Shown here piece after piece: positions 1 to 11,694 of a stretch of 64,000 nt of DNA (position 1 is the first letter of the stretch; each line of letters opens with the position of its first letter). Origin of the DNA: Sepiola atlantica (Eukaryota > Mollusca > Cephalopoda > Sepiida > Sepiolidae); contig OY744544.1 in NCBI GenBank assembly GCA_963556195.1, positions 42,182,288 to 42,246,287 on the forward strand. Direction: 5' to 3'. The position numbers were made by a program, and so were the translations under genes. The notes beneath the pieces were generated by a model. That model searched no databases, was not told where the DNA came from, and saw only the letters and a list, made by a program, of their open reading frames with translations.

Positions 1-985
1 TAGACAGGGTTAGTGCGATTCTCAAGTTGTATTCCAAACCACGTGATGTTTAGGGGTTGGTTGGCTTCTCGGTTCCAGTGATGAAATGAGCAGACTTAAG
101 TTTTTGTAGAGCTTGCATGTAGGTGGTTACTCTCGTAGTAGAGGAGTAGCTCATCTAAGGCTGAGTTGAGGTTTGTTTCTACTGACTCAAACGTACTCTC
201 TTGGGATGCAATGTAAAGGTCGTCAGCAGAGATGGACCGGTCAGACAGTTCAGTCATTCCAGTGCTCTAGGAATATTGAAGTCGGTCTATGTTTGGTCTT
301 TGCTGTTTGGTAGTGCACTTCCTATTGAGTAGCAACTGATGTGCAACTTGTTTGGCAGTGACGGTGTACTGCTGTTGCATTGGAGTTGATGGATCGTTGA
401 TGGATTTTATGGATTAGACTCCATGTCTTTTCACTGTTCTTCGTCATATCAGTTTTCTCCAACAGATTTTACCATTTCCGTCGTCGTCTTTCTGATAGAG
501 AGGTCATGAGTCTCTTACCTACTTCGATGGTACTTTCAGCAAATGGGTCAGATTCATAGAGCTGTTGGTATTGTTCATATAATTTGCAGCTTTGGGCATC
601 GAGTCCAGGTATGTATTGAGTGCGGCAGCCTCTTGGGATGTTCTTCCGGGCTGTGTGGCGCACAAACCTGGTGAAGCTGTCATAGTTTTTTTTTGGGGGG
701 GGGGTCTGCTGGGAGATGGGCAATCTTCCTTTCAAGATCCTCTTGAAAGCCAAGCCAGTTCACTTTCTCAAAATTGAATCTTCTTCGAAATGGAACTGTG
801 GCTGGGGCGATTTCAGTATCGACTGTAATGCCAATGGGACGGTGTTGCGTTTTGGGCAGTGGCTCCAGGACCAGCTTTTTGCTCAATCCGGTGATATTTT
901 GGCTGACAAACGCAATATCGGGATTATACCCTACTTTCCATCGTCCGCTGTTGAATGAGTTTGGTTGCTTTGCATCGTGGATCAT
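1..985 (-). pseudogene. LINE (Jockey/CR1-like) fragment with internal RT deletion
   Basis: Read on the minus strand, residues from 985 downward give the region after a LINE endonuclease (NSGRWKVGYNPDIAFVSQNI, then PFRRRFNFEKVNWLGFQEDL). The linker follows at 753-469 (IPRGCRTQYIPGLDAQSCKL). After a frameshift the linker (KQVAHQLLLNR, about 330) jumps almost directly to ISADDLYIASQ at about 235-205, which is the reverse transcriptase catalytic ADD box, and then to NHLHASSTKT and NREANQPLNITWFGIQLEN near the window edge. RT blocks between linker and ADD box (normally about 200 residues) are missing, so this is an internally deleted dead copy that continues off the left edge. It contains at least one stop and two frame changes. 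The family call rests on the conserved linker wording and RT box; the exact clade is uncertain. Confidence 0.8.
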
Positions 986-1519
986 TAATTCATAAATATG
1001 TCTTGATTATTTTTTATTCAAAAACTGTTTTCATTTTAATATAACAACTGGTATGAGTTCTATTAACAAATATGTTTATATCATGAATAAATGCTCAGCA
1101 TTTTGTGTGAAAAGAGTCTTGTTGGTCCTTTCCGGTGAATTTATTTATAAGGTTTGCTTTTTGTATGGTTAATTTTCATAGACATGATAGGAATAATAAA
1201 ATGGATACATCTCTTTGGACTACCGTTGTCTCATTTCTCTAAGAGCAAGTATTAACTTTTTGAGTTCCAGTCTGATAAAATCAACTTATTAAATTAAATA
1301 TAAAGTTTTTTTACCACTTAAAAAATGTCCAAGCTTTGAAATCATATCGAACAGAGACCTGGTTTCCTTGAAATCTCACAGGCAACAGCTAAAAGGATCA
1401 GCAACGGATAAAATATTAACTTTAACATTGAATAAAATCGCAATGCTCCAATTTCACACGCTATATGCATTTGCACGTCTTCTTTTACTTTCGTATTAAC
1501 GTCCTTTCTCATCACTTTC
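986..1519. other. AT-rich unique-looking sequence, nothing recognised
   Basis: No RNA gene, repeat partner in this window or credible coding frame was seen here. Confidence 0.5.
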
Positions 1520-1860
1520 CACTTCTCAACTATTTTATTTCACCTTCTCTCTTCTTTTTTTTCCTTTTCTTTTATTCTTTTCTTTTTCCCATTTTCTTCT
1601 TCTTTTTTTCCCTTCTTATCATTCTCCAACTACATGTAACTTTTTTACTACCTGCTCTAGAATATTCTCTCACTCTCCTACATTCCACAAACTAGTCCCA
1701 TCACCTACCATAACATTCCTCCTTACTTCTTTTTTCACCCACCCGCTTATAAACAAACTGTTCCACCTACTACACAGTTCATTTTCCTCCACCCCTAACA
1801 CATTCCTTTACTTTACCCACTTCTCCCTTTAGGCTCGTCTTTCTCTCACTACTACGGTCA
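1520..1860. repeat. Polypyrimidine-rich tract
   Basis: The plus strand is almost purely C and T from about 1545 to 1625 (runs of CTTTT, TTCTTC, CCC) and stays pyrimidine-rich to 1860. It is irregular rather than a clean microsatellite. The 76-codon frame over it is low-complexity (F/L/S) and not a gene. Confidence 0.6.
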
Positions 1861-1984
1861 ACATTTTGTTGTATATCTGATCTGATTCTGTTCACTAAAT
1901 GCTATTTTTGACAAAGTTTTACAGCTAAAATGAAATATCGAATCTAAAAAAACATGACTGTTAAATGATTCTCGTTCTATATAA

Positions 1985-2140
1985 TGTGTTATTTGCTTAA
2001 TATCTTTATTCCTACTAATACCTACACATTCTATCGGATAGTTATTATTTTAAACAAACCTTCACATATAATAATATCTAATACAATACACATGAAGAAA
2101 ACCGGAAGAGACATCAGCCGAAACATAGTCAAAAAGTAAA
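1985..2140 (+). repeat. Dispersed repeat fragment with eroded hammerhead-like core
   Basis: 1990-2060 resembles 42665-42760 (shared wording around ACCTACACATTC, then TCGGATA and a TTTTAA stretch). It is followed at 2093-2130 by TGAAGA, a purine-rich stretch and CCGAAACATAGTC, which looks like an eroded hammerhead core: box 1 lacks its first C, while GAAA and a GTC cleavage triplet remain. Relic only. Confidence 0.3.
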
Positions 2141-3018
<878 letters not shown>

Positions 3019-3150
3019 AGGGTAGTGCAGTATTAGTGCAGTTCCAACGAGAGAAAAGTATATATGTAAAGGAGTGAGGCTACCAACATTTGTAGAATGT
3101 TTTTTTCAACATTTATTTATTATTTTGTTGTTTTATCATTTTATAATTTT

Positions 3151-3191
3151 ATATAACGCGTTTCAAGCGGTGGTCCGCTTTCATCAGATAT
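3151..3191 (-). ncRNA. Hammerhead ribozyme candidate (type I, palindromic stem III)
   Basis: On the minus strand: stem I arm ATAT (3191-3188), core CTGATGA (3187-3181), stem II AAGCGG-ACCA-CCGCTT (perfect 6 bp), GAAA (3164-3161), then CGCGTT with cleavage expected after T3155, and ATAT (3154-3151) closing a 4-bp stem I. Stem III is the palindrome ACGCGT, too short to fold well in one molecule but able to pair between two, as described for Penelope-type hammerheads. A (TA)n tract begins 14 bp away. All invariant core bases are present; activity is untested. Confidence 0.5.
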
Positions 3192-3203
3192 GTAAATCCA
3201 TAC

Positions 3204-3204
<1 letters not shown>

Positions 3205-3271
<67 letters not shown>

Positions 3272-3388
3272 TTCCAGAAGATCAAGTTAAAACAACATGA
3301 TACCGTCGGTTTCAAGTCAGCGAGTCTTCAAATTTCGCTGACTATCCTCAGTCATAGTACTCAGTCAATGGAGCACTCTGTTTGACCA

Positions 3389-3431
<43 letters not shown>
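3205..3431. repeat. (TA)n at 3205-3267 and (TA)n(TG)n at 3390-3431
   Basis: Two microsatellites separated by about 120 bp of unique sequence. The 103-codon frame across the first is an IYIY artefact. Confidence 0.9.
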
Positions 3432-3432
<1 letters not shown>

Positions 3433-3434
<2 letters not shown>

Positions 3435-4180
3435 AAAATGTTTTTCTACATTAAAAGGCATCGTAAAAATGAAATACAATTTTGTTTAGGAAGTTGATAA
3501 GGATGCCAATATTTATTTATTTTTTTATATATACAATAAATCAAATATTTCGATCGGAATCGATTATTTTCAATGAAACTGAGAAACATTGTTATCATGT
3601 TCTATCATTCTTTTTCAACGCCGACACATTGTCAGCAAACTGACAACGGTCGGCGCTACTCCTGCTGTAATTGTAGACGGGTTAATGTCAAGATTAAGTG
3701 GTGGTGGTGTAGGTGGTAGCACAATACAGTAGTAGTAGAAATAGGCGCTCGATAACGCGTACAAGTATTAAAAATAGTTTTTTTTCTACATTGAAAAGCA
3801 TCGTAAAAATGTAATAAAATTTTGTTTAGGAAGTCGATAAGGATGCCAAGATTTATTTCTTTTTTATATACAATAAATCAAATATTTCGATCGGGATCGA
3901 TCTTTTTCAATGAAACTGAGAATCTGATATTGTTATTATTTTTTATCCTTTTTTATTAACGCCTACACATTGTCGACGAACCGACAACGGTCGGCGCCAC
4001 TCCTGCTGTAACTGGAGACGTGTTTATGTCAAGATTAAAAATATTTTTCTACATTAAAATGCATCGTAAAAATAAAATACAATTTTGTTTAGGAAGTCGA
4101 AAAGGGTGTGTCGGCGTTGACAAAAAAGGATTTAAAAAAATAATAACAATGTAAGATTTTCAGTTTCATTGAAAAAGATG
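3433..4180. repeat. Tandem repeat block ending in an inverted piece
   Basis: The segment opening with TTTTTCTACATT then GCATCGTAAAAAT recurs at about 3433, 3769 and 4036. Units are about 336 and 267 bp and share TTTGTTTAGGAAGT, ATTTCGATCGG and GACAACGGTCGGCG. The third copy stops at about 4103 and turns into the reverse complement of an internal part of the unit (CAATGAAACTGAGAA through AACGCCTACACA). It is therefore two and a bit direct copies plus an inverted fragment. Each unit carries a short hairpin around CCGACAACGGTCGG. Confidence 0.75.
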
Positions 4181-4763
4181 ACGTAAAGAGAAGAAAAATA
4201 TTAACATTTGCAACAGTTTCATCATTACGATCTATTTTCTTTTGCACTTGCATGTTCTCACTCACGGAGTGATTAATACGTGGTTCGGTAAAAACACATT
4301 TGAATGTTCTCAAGGATATATACGTTGGGCGATAAAAAAAAAAAACACTGTTCGCATAGGAGGCAACTTCCCTATCCGCCAAAACCTTTTTCCCGCGAAT
4401 TATTAACAGTCCATTTAAGATGTAAATGCGACAAGACGTTATATCTCTCTCCTCGTCCCTAGCAATGGATTTGCTAGATGAGATGGAGCTCGTAGACTCA
4501 ATTCCATTTCTATAGTGCATATATGGCGGCAGACTCAACCTATTCTGTATTATTGTTTTCATAACTCTTTTCGGGCCATGTTTTGTATTGATGAAACTGT
4601 TGAATAAAATTGTTCTAAATTGTAGAGAAGAAGTTTGTCCTTTTTGCCAAGACTTGGTGACCTTTTTCCTCATATTAAACAAGACCAGTAGGATGGATAT
4701 TGATGCAGCAACGCTACTACAAAATGGCGATCTGACATCTCTTCTTTCCTCTGTTCTACACAT
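4089..4763 (-). CDS. Unrecognised 224-codon open frame
   Basis: An uninterrupted minus-strand frame in AT-rich DNA. The translation is S/K/R-rich with no domain, signal peptide or repeat I recognise, and its last ~30 codons run into the inverted piece of the neighbouring repeat block. No splice or promoter context was identified. It may be chance, or a decayed exon. It is listed only because of its length. Confidence 0.12.
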   Translation of the reverse strand: MCRTEERRDVRSPFCSSVAASISILLVLFNMRKKVTKSWQKGQTSSLQFRTILFNSFINTKHGPKRVMKTIIQNRLSLPPYMHYRNGIESTSSISSSKSIARDEERDITSCRIYILNGLLIIRGKKVLADREVASYANSVFFFYRPTYISLRTFKCVFTEPRINHSVSENMQVQKKIDRNDETVANVNIFLLFTSSFSMKLKILHCYYFFKSFFVNADTPFSTS

Positions 4764-4839
4764 TAATTACTGAAGTCTGTCTGAAGGTAAATTTGTACTA
4801 TTAATTCTATTAATCGTACTATCTTGTAATGCTCAATTC

Positions 4840-5095
4840 AGTATATGTTCTTCTGTCATCATACCATCCTCCCAGACATTACCTCCTTTTATTTGTGGAA
4901 GGGGTAGTGTAGTATCTGTTCTGTTGTGTTCCTTTGGGAAGGTAGTGTAGTATACGTTTGTTCGTCATTATACCATCTTTCCAGGCATTATCCTCTCTTT
5001 TGGGTGGGAGCAATGTAGTATATGTTCGTTCGTCATTATACCATCCTTCTATGCTAGCAAAATATGTGACCGGAGGGATCATATATTTGCTAGTT
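4840..5095 (+). repeat. Minisatellite with U2 snRNA-like motif and terminal CTAG hairpin
   Basis: About four units, each with a GTGTAGTAT(A/C)TGTTC motif, then CAT(T/C)ATACCATC, then CCAGGCATTACCTCC and a T/G-rich stretch. The first motif equals the branch-site-recognition part of U2 snRNA plus flank. The array ends at 5053-5091 in an imperfect hairpin whose arms are CTAGCAAAATATGTGACC and GGGATCATATATTTGCTAG. The same arrangement recurs at 23185-23420 (inverted) and 25720-25870. Confidence 0.65.
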
Positions 5096-5540
5096 TTGTT
5101 AGTTTTCTTAATGTTGACCGAAACAAAGTTTTTTAGCTGAAACTAAGTTAACCTCTCCAGTGTGGAAAGGTAGAAAAGTAAATCCGCTGATCGGCCATTT
5201 TAATACCTATAATGGCGTGTTTTATAAGTTTAAAAAGATAAATTGCTTTCTACGTCAAAATAGGACGGCGATGTTTATTTGTTGTTGTTTTTTTTTACGT
5301 ACAAAATTTGCATTGTAATATTTAGCCAATATAAATGGTCATTAAATAGAAGGAAAAGAAATGTTGACGATTTATTTCAGGCCGACTTAGAGAAAAGAAA
5401 TGGCAATTTTGGAGTGAATAATCTATTTTTTTATCGTTTTGTTATTTGATTTTCGCTTTTTTATTCGATGCTGTAAAATTTTACTCATCAATATTGTCGG
5501 GAAGAAACCGATATCGATTCTCCTCAACGTATGGAGGGGA
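5096..5540. other. No feature recognised
   Basis: AT-rich sequence. 5460-5530 (TTATTCGATGCTGTA...TTTTACTCATC) partly recurs at 6297-6345, so it belongs to some repeat. Confidence 0.4.
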
Positions 5541-6290
5541 TATGAATAATCCAAAATGTGGCACAAGGCTGAACAAGATGGCGTGTGGAGGGACGTGTTC
5601 TTATCTAACGTATAACTAATTTAACTAGTTACATCATTAACCAAAACATAAGTTATACTAAACATTTATCAGCCATTAATCACCACAGAATCGCTCAATG
5701 AATAACCTACTTAGATCTCATATTATATTATAATATGCAATGTGGATTTTGAAAATAAAATGATTATATATAATAATAGAATAAAAATAGGAGATGAAAA
5801 TAATAGAAATACCTCGGGTGTTAGTATAAGAACCTCTATCTTTCTAATTGCGGTAGATAAGAAGCTTTGCCAGTCGAAATGTTGATGCAGATCACAAAAG
5901 CTTGTTTTTTTTCACAATTTCGAAAGTACAAAAAAAGACCTTTACCTCTGGCAAATAAAGAAACCTGTCACCTAATTGGAGAAAGAAAAGAAGAATTATA
6001 AAACAAAATGTTTGGAAGGAATGAGGAAGATGTACGGACAAAATAAAATGGGGCCTTAAGATGCGATACGTATTTTAGCTAAGTTCAAAAAAGTAAAAGA
6101 AACTAAAAGAAACTTACACTAGTCAATTAAGGTCTAACCTGTCATGTTTGTTTGAAAAATGCTTTGGTACGATTAAGCGTTGTTTTCTTGTGGGTAATGT
6201 ATTTGCTGCTTCTATTGGTCGAAACCTCTCAGGTGGTGATGATTCGTCTTCTGCTTACCTGAGGTAAGATTTTCTTAGATGGTTACACTC
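5541..6290 (+). repeat. Dispersed repeat A, copy 1
   Basis: Matches 8880-10620 in order: AATAATCCAAAATGTGGCAC opening, AATGAATAACCTACTTAGA, GGTGTTAGTATAA, then TGTTTTCTTxTGG and a TTGGTCGAAAC block near 6180-6250. Copy 2 is interrupted by extra sequence. No coding capacity was seen. The class is unknown. Confidence 0.65.
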
Positions 6291-6689
6291 TCAGTTTATT
6301 CGATGCTGTAGGATTTTACTCATCTATATTGTCGGGGAAAACTGGTGTAGGTTCTCCTATTCTCTAAAGGTGCCCATTCCGTTTCGCTTGTTTTGTCATT
6401 GGCTTCCCCTAAAAAACTGCTTATCTTCGAGAACACCACCCTGTCTCTTATTCGATCTCTATTTATTTTCTCTCCTGATTAATTCCCACTCCCACTTAGA
6501 GATTGACATGTTTGTTGTGGGCTTTTAAACAATTCGGAAAACAAGGTTGGGAGCGTCTTACGAACCTACCTCTCTTAGCATTTTATTTATCTTTCTTTTT
6601 CTTGGGTGTATTTAATTGTCTCACTCCCCATCGTCTTTCATTTATTTTGGATATATTTTGTAAATAAAATTCATTTTAAAAAAACTTTG

Positions 6690-6775
6690 GGGATATCTTA
6701 AGTAGCTCAGTCCATAGAGCAAATGTGGTATTATGGTGATTGGGTCTAGTTTAGAATTAGACAAAGTGGACTGAC
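6690..6775 (+). repeat. tRNA-derived SINE head (decayed)
   Basis: TAGCTCAGTCCATAGAGCA has the D-arm and A-box form of a tRNA. About 30 bp on, GTCTA...TAGAC resembles a T-arm with a damaged loop, so no clean B box. Probably a SINE head, not a tRNA gene. Confidence 0.35.
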
Positions 6776-6979
6776 CACCTACACCCTCCCTCCCAAGACG
6801 TTTTATAGCTTCATGCCTAATTTGCAAAATGTATTTCTTTTATAAATAAATATTGGTGTAGGTTCTCTTTGACTCAAGGTGGGGAGATAAAGGGATCCAG
6901 CGGCGAGTGTAGCAGCATTCAAACCATGATTTAATTGACAACACCAGCCTCTTTTTTGTCGGATTGAAGTATGGTGCGG

Positions 6980-7035
6980 TTCGGGCTTAGGATGTACACC
7001 TTCCCAGGTATTGCCTCCTTTTTGAAGGGTGTTAT
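6980..7035 (+). repeat. Single unit related to the U2-motif minisatellite
   Basis: ACCTTCCCAGGTATTGCCTCC followed by TTTTTGAAGG matches the CCAGGCATTACCTCC part of the minisatellite at 4840-5095, without the GTGTAGTAT motif. Confidence 0.4.
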
Positions 7036-7039
7036 TGTC

Positions 7040-7600
7040 AATCGCTTGAGACACTTTGTGGCTATTAGTGTACCCAGCCAGAGTGTCTCTCTCGGTGGAG
7101 CTGGCTTCCCCTACTTTACGGTTTTATGCCACATATTGTTGTGGGGAGGAGATAACTAGTTATCCAGCTTGTTGGACGTTTTCTCTGTGATCGCAAATTT
7201 GGAGTTTTCACAGCTTTCTGTTTAATCTTTGCAAACCACTCTCATGCTGCGTCAGGCAGTTTGGAGGATAAGTGAGAAGTCTGCGGCGGTTCTAATGTTA
7301 AACTCAAAGTTTTTTTTCTGTTTTTTTTTGTTTTAACTTTTGTTCACGCCAAACAATACATCTTGCCACTGAAGCGTAAGTGTCTACTGTGGCAGGGGCC
7401 ACATTTATAGGGGGAACCTGGTGGGGAATTGGGAACTAAGATGATTGTTCACATTACATTTTCATTTCTGTATGTTGGCCCGGTCGATAAAATTGTAGAC
7501 CACGAGAGGAATTTTAAAGGCAAGCGGTCCGAGAAAAAAGTTATTAGCGTAGAAAGTTTTCTGGCATATAGGTACCTCTACAGTGAAGAGGTGTGATTTT
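7040..7600. other. No feature recognised
   Basis: Mixed sequence with short poly-T runs. The right end probably contains unrecognised LINE sequence adjoining the next feature. Confidence 0.3.
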
Positions 7601-8480
7601 GCTTCTAAAAGGGTGGTTCGGGAATATTTACGTTGAAGGTGTTATCAGCAAATACACCCATCTCAGACGCGATTGCATCGGGGAGGTCGTTTATTAAAAT
7701 CAGGGATAATATAAGTTCAGGTATCCCTGGAGTACACCAGCATTGATGTGGTGTTGTTTGGATGTATGACCATCGAGAATAACCTGGATGTTTCTTTCAG
7801 ATAAAGATCTGATTATATTACATATTCGTCCAGTAGTGCGTACAAGTTGAATTTAATGATAAGATCTAAATGTCAGACCTTATCTTATTGTCAAAGGCCT
7901 TGGCTATATCTAACTCTACCGCCATAGCTTCGCCTAACTTATCCAGTGTGCGATCTATACGCTCGGAAATGACCGTTAGGATATTCGTAGTAGAACGGAA
8001 TTGCCTAAATCAATACAGTTGGTCAGAGAGAAGTTTAGCATTTTCAATGTGGTGAACTATCGCTAGATTGATTAATGGTTCAAAGGTTTTAGCGAAGGGC
8101 TGGTGGGGGAGACTTATGGGGCGATGATTTTGCGTGTTAGATCTTTCGTCAACGTTCTTCAAACTGGTACCACAAGGGCACTTTTCCAAGATTCTGTAAA
8201 GGTTTTGTAATACAGGAGAAAGGCCAGCGCAACAAAACATTTATTTATTATAATGACAGGGATAATATCTTATCCACATGTAATGGAGGTATCGATGTTT
8301 TTTATGATAGGCACGACATGTGAAAGGGTGATAATCAGTTCATTAAGTGCGGTTTCCGTCCGTAGTAGGAAATTAGGGAGAGTGGCTGACAGAATCAAAA
8401 AGGTGGAGTTTGGGCAAATCGCTAGATAAACAAATAAGCCTTGTCCGTTGTTGAAGGAGCGACTCTTCATGGTGGTTGGA
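7600..8480 (-). pseudogene. CR1/Jockey-like LINE reverse transcriptase fragment
   Basis: Minus-strand reading gives NHRPISLPHQPFAKTFEPLI and IVHHIENAKLLSDQLY (RT block 1-2, 8160-8010). It continues TNILTVISERIDRTLDKLGE, then AVELDIAKAFDN (block 3), ICNIIRSLSERNIQVILDGH, SKQHHINAGVLQG (block 4), INDLPDAIASEMGVFADN at about 7700-7640. Several stops and frame shifts. The catalytic FADD box reads FADN. The order and wording match the LINE copies at 29.2 and 49.8-50.4 kb, so this is the same family. The 3' half (after RT) is missing. Confidence 0.8.
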
Positions 8481-8879
8481 GAATTATTTATTGTGCATGG
8501 TTCACTACATTATTATAGACTTTTCAGAAATCGCGAGATCCTATTTCCCAGTATAGCTATTCTTATCTGTGGATATACTACTCTTACAGTGATTTCTTGA
8601 TGCTACAGGTTTGCCTATATCCATGGCGGTTGTAACGGCGAAATGCTTGGAGAATATGCGCAATTGCAGCAGCACAATTGAAATGAACTATTAAACAGGA
8701 GGAACTTATTCACAAGGGTCGACTTCGACACGACAAGTACGCAAAAAGTTGAATTTTAAAAAATACTCGAACTGTATGAAGAAAAAAAACTAAAAAATAA
8801 CTAAACGAGATTAAAAATTAACAAATGATTCTTTAATACTAAAACCGAATTAAATCCTAAAAATATTATTTATTTATAT
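8481..8879. other. No feature recognised
   Basis: AT-rich between the LINE and dispersed repeat A. Confidence 0.4.
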
Positions 8880-10620
8880 AAATAATCCAAAATGTGGCAC
8901 AAGACCGAACAAGATGGCGTGGGAAGAGGCGTGATCTTATCTAACGTGTAATTAATTTACCTAGTCACATCTATTGACCAAATCATTCACCAAAACATCA
9001 CAGTTATACTAACCATTTACCCGCCATTCATCAAAACAAAATGGCTGAATGAATAACCTACTTAGAACTCATATTATATTACAATATGCAATGGGGATTT
9101 GGGAAATGAAAATATTATATGCAATAATAGGAAAAATATGTATAATAAAAAAAATAGCCTGGGTGTTAGTATAATAATCCCTGTTGCGTTTTCACTTATC
9201 GATGCATGTATAAACCATTATACACCCATTGGGATGTTATGGATCATCTACTGACAAAACCACTCGGACGTCGAAGTTTATTTATAAAAAGAATTATTTA
9301 AAAAAAAAGGAAGAACAGTCACAGAAAAAAAATCAGAAGGGCGATGTTACTTGCGTGCGCATATGGGGGGGGAGACAAATAGATAGATAGATAGATAGAT
9401 AGATAACCTAACTGCATTGTTCGACTTCCGCTCCCCCTCCCGCACACACACGAACAAACCATTTGAGACGGCACCCTGACGCGTCTTCTTTGCATGAAGT
9501 GTCGTCAGAAAAAAAGTCACGTGATTTCGTGGACTTCCGTTCTGGGGAAATTACGAAAGCAGTCCTGCATCTCAAGCAAATCAAGCAGTCTGTTACCTAA
9601 CTGGAGAAGGGAAAAGGGGAATTATCAAACAAAAGTTGGGAATAAAACGGAGGAGGGTAAGGACAAAATAAATGGGGATTTGCGATACATAGGTACTCTA
9701 GTTAAATTGGAAAGGGGGAACATAAACTAAGAAATGAAACGTACACTATTCAATAAGTGTTTAATCAGTCATTGTTCGTTTCTGGCGTCCAAAATACTTA
9801 GGCCTAAGCTACGTCCAAATACCACTCAAAACAATCGCCTGTCCCTATTAACTTGCCTTTTCACGCGGGCAGATTTAGGCACAGGGTCAATTTTTTTTGG
9901 AATGTTGGGGACATCCAACTCACCAAAAAAATGTAACTCGTGATTGGGACAAAAATAAAAATTCTAGAAGGATTTCTCCTTTCGCTGACAAGGATAGAAA
10001 AAAATTGAGTGCAGTATTAGAACAGATACTACACTTTTCTCTTAACCAGAAGGCTAAGCTGTCACTCGATACAGTTGCGAAATGTGCACCCAATTTTGCT
10101 TGGTCGAGTTTCACCTTCTCCAACCTGATACGCACGTTCAAACAATGTTGGAAAATGAGAATTATAAAATCCTAAAATATAATTCATCTGCCGAGATTGG
10201 GAAAAAAAACGTGACTTTTCAAGCCTCCGGACGAAACCATTTTCAAGCGGTGATGGGTAAGGTGGAATCGATAAGACATCGCATAACAAGTGGGACCATC
10301 CAACTCAACTCAGACCTACGTAGCTATCTGAAATGAATTATTAAAAAGACAAGAGAAATAATTCTCAAAATATGAATCAATGCGGAAGCATGCAATACTT
10401 ACGCATCAAAGCGCCTACCTTAAATCATTAATATCTAATGTTTGTCTGAAAGATGCCTCAGGTACTCGTATTAAAATGCATAATAATCATGTACGATGAT
10501 GCGTTGTTTTCTTTTGGCTAACTTATTTGGTGCCTCTACTGGTCGAAACTTTTCAAGTGGTGATCATTCCTCTTTTGTCTGCCTGCGGTAAGGTTTTGTT
10601 GTTTCGATCGTAGTCGGGTG
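8880..10620 (+). repeat. Dispersed repeat A, copy 2, interrupted
   Basis: 8880-9180 matches 5541-5840, about 9580-9760 matches 5955-6140 (CTGTxACCTAA-TGGAGAA wording), and 10430-10600 matches 6150-6260. Between these lie an LTR-like segment (9181-9575) and about 650 bp with no counterpart in copy 1. Confidence 0.6.
9181..9575 (-). mobile_element. LTR-like segment, partner at 22.4-22.8 kb
   Basis: Shares, in the same order after reverse complementing, AACCACTCGGACGT, a TATAAAAA box, AACAGxCxCAGAAAA and AGTCACGTGATTTC with 22430-22770. TATA-like box, absence of coding and presence twice fit a solo LTR, but I could not define TG...CA ends. It contains a (GATA)n tract at 9379-9402. Confidence 0.35.
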
Positions 10621-10699
10621 TTGGGCGTCACCAATTAAAACAAGATATGTTATAAAAAAATATAATATTTATTATAATCGAAATTCCATTCCTGTCTTC

Positions 10700-10710
10700 A
10701 CTTTTCGAGA

Positions 10711-10792
<82 letters not shown>

Positions 10793-10815
10793 ATATATGT
10801 GTGCGTGTGTGTGCC
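10700..10815. repeat. (TA)n(TG)n microsatellite
   Basis: (TA)n from about 10711 to 10779, then TG-rich to 10815. Confidence 0.95.
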
Positions 10816-10954
10816 CGGTTATGTTGAAAAGAAATCAATAAAGTGCTCGATCGCAGAAAAGTGAGAGCTGAATACAAATAATTTATTTTAAAAACTATAC
10901 ATTACATATTTCAGAGTCGTACCGCAATTTTATCCAGATGGACTGACTTATATA

Positions 10955-11125
<171 letters not shown>

Positions 11126-11187
11126 TATGTATATGTGTGTGTGTATTTAAGCAGCATATTTTAATTTAGGTAAACATTATTAAATAA

Positions 11188-11226
11188 CTGTAATTTGGGG
11201 GAATATATATTACCCCAAATTACAGA
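11188..11226. repeat. Near-perfect short palindrome
   Basis: CTGTAATTTGGGG and its complement CCCCAAATTACAG flank an AATATATATT centre. Confidence 0.8.
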
Positions 11227-11368
11227 ATTAGCTTTTTGCCACTTTTTGCCACTTTTAGCTTTTCTCTCTTGATAAAGCCCACGCAACAACTTGACGAAAC
11301 GTTGACTTTTCAGTCTTCCGCTTTTCCATTTTAACTCATACCCTCGAATTTATTTCATCCTTTTGTTG

Positions 11369-11370
<2 letters not shown>

Positions 11371-11432
<62 letters not shown>
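11371..11432. repeat. (TA)n microsatellite
   Basis: Pure TA repeat. About 100 bp upstream, 11269-11320 carries a damaged hammerhead-like string (TTGATAAAGCCC ... GACGAAACGTTGAC). Confidence 0.95.
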
Positions 11433-11436
<4 letters not shown>

Positions 11437-11694
11437 GAAGGAAGAGAGATAAAAGTGTACGGATGACAAATCTATTGCATCTTCGATTGTTCAATGCAAG
11501 GTATACTCGATAAAAAAAACATGTTTATTTTTCTTTCTTTAAGCCAGGCTTTTCAAGGATTAAAATCTTATCATCAAGTGAAATTACATAGATGGATAAG
11601 TTGGCAGTGGAATAGCAAAAATTCTAAATTTTACAAATTTCAGAAACAATATAAAGTAAAGGAAAATAAGAGTGTGCGTGTAAAAAAGAGGGCA

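Noticed and set aside
4588..4773. 61-codon plus-strand frame
   Set aside because: Lies opposite the longer minus-strand frame with no support.
11269..11320. Hammerhead-like TTGATAAAGCCC ... GACGAAACGTTGAC
   Set aside because: Box 1 has an insertion and a substitution and stem II is weak; recorded only as a relic.
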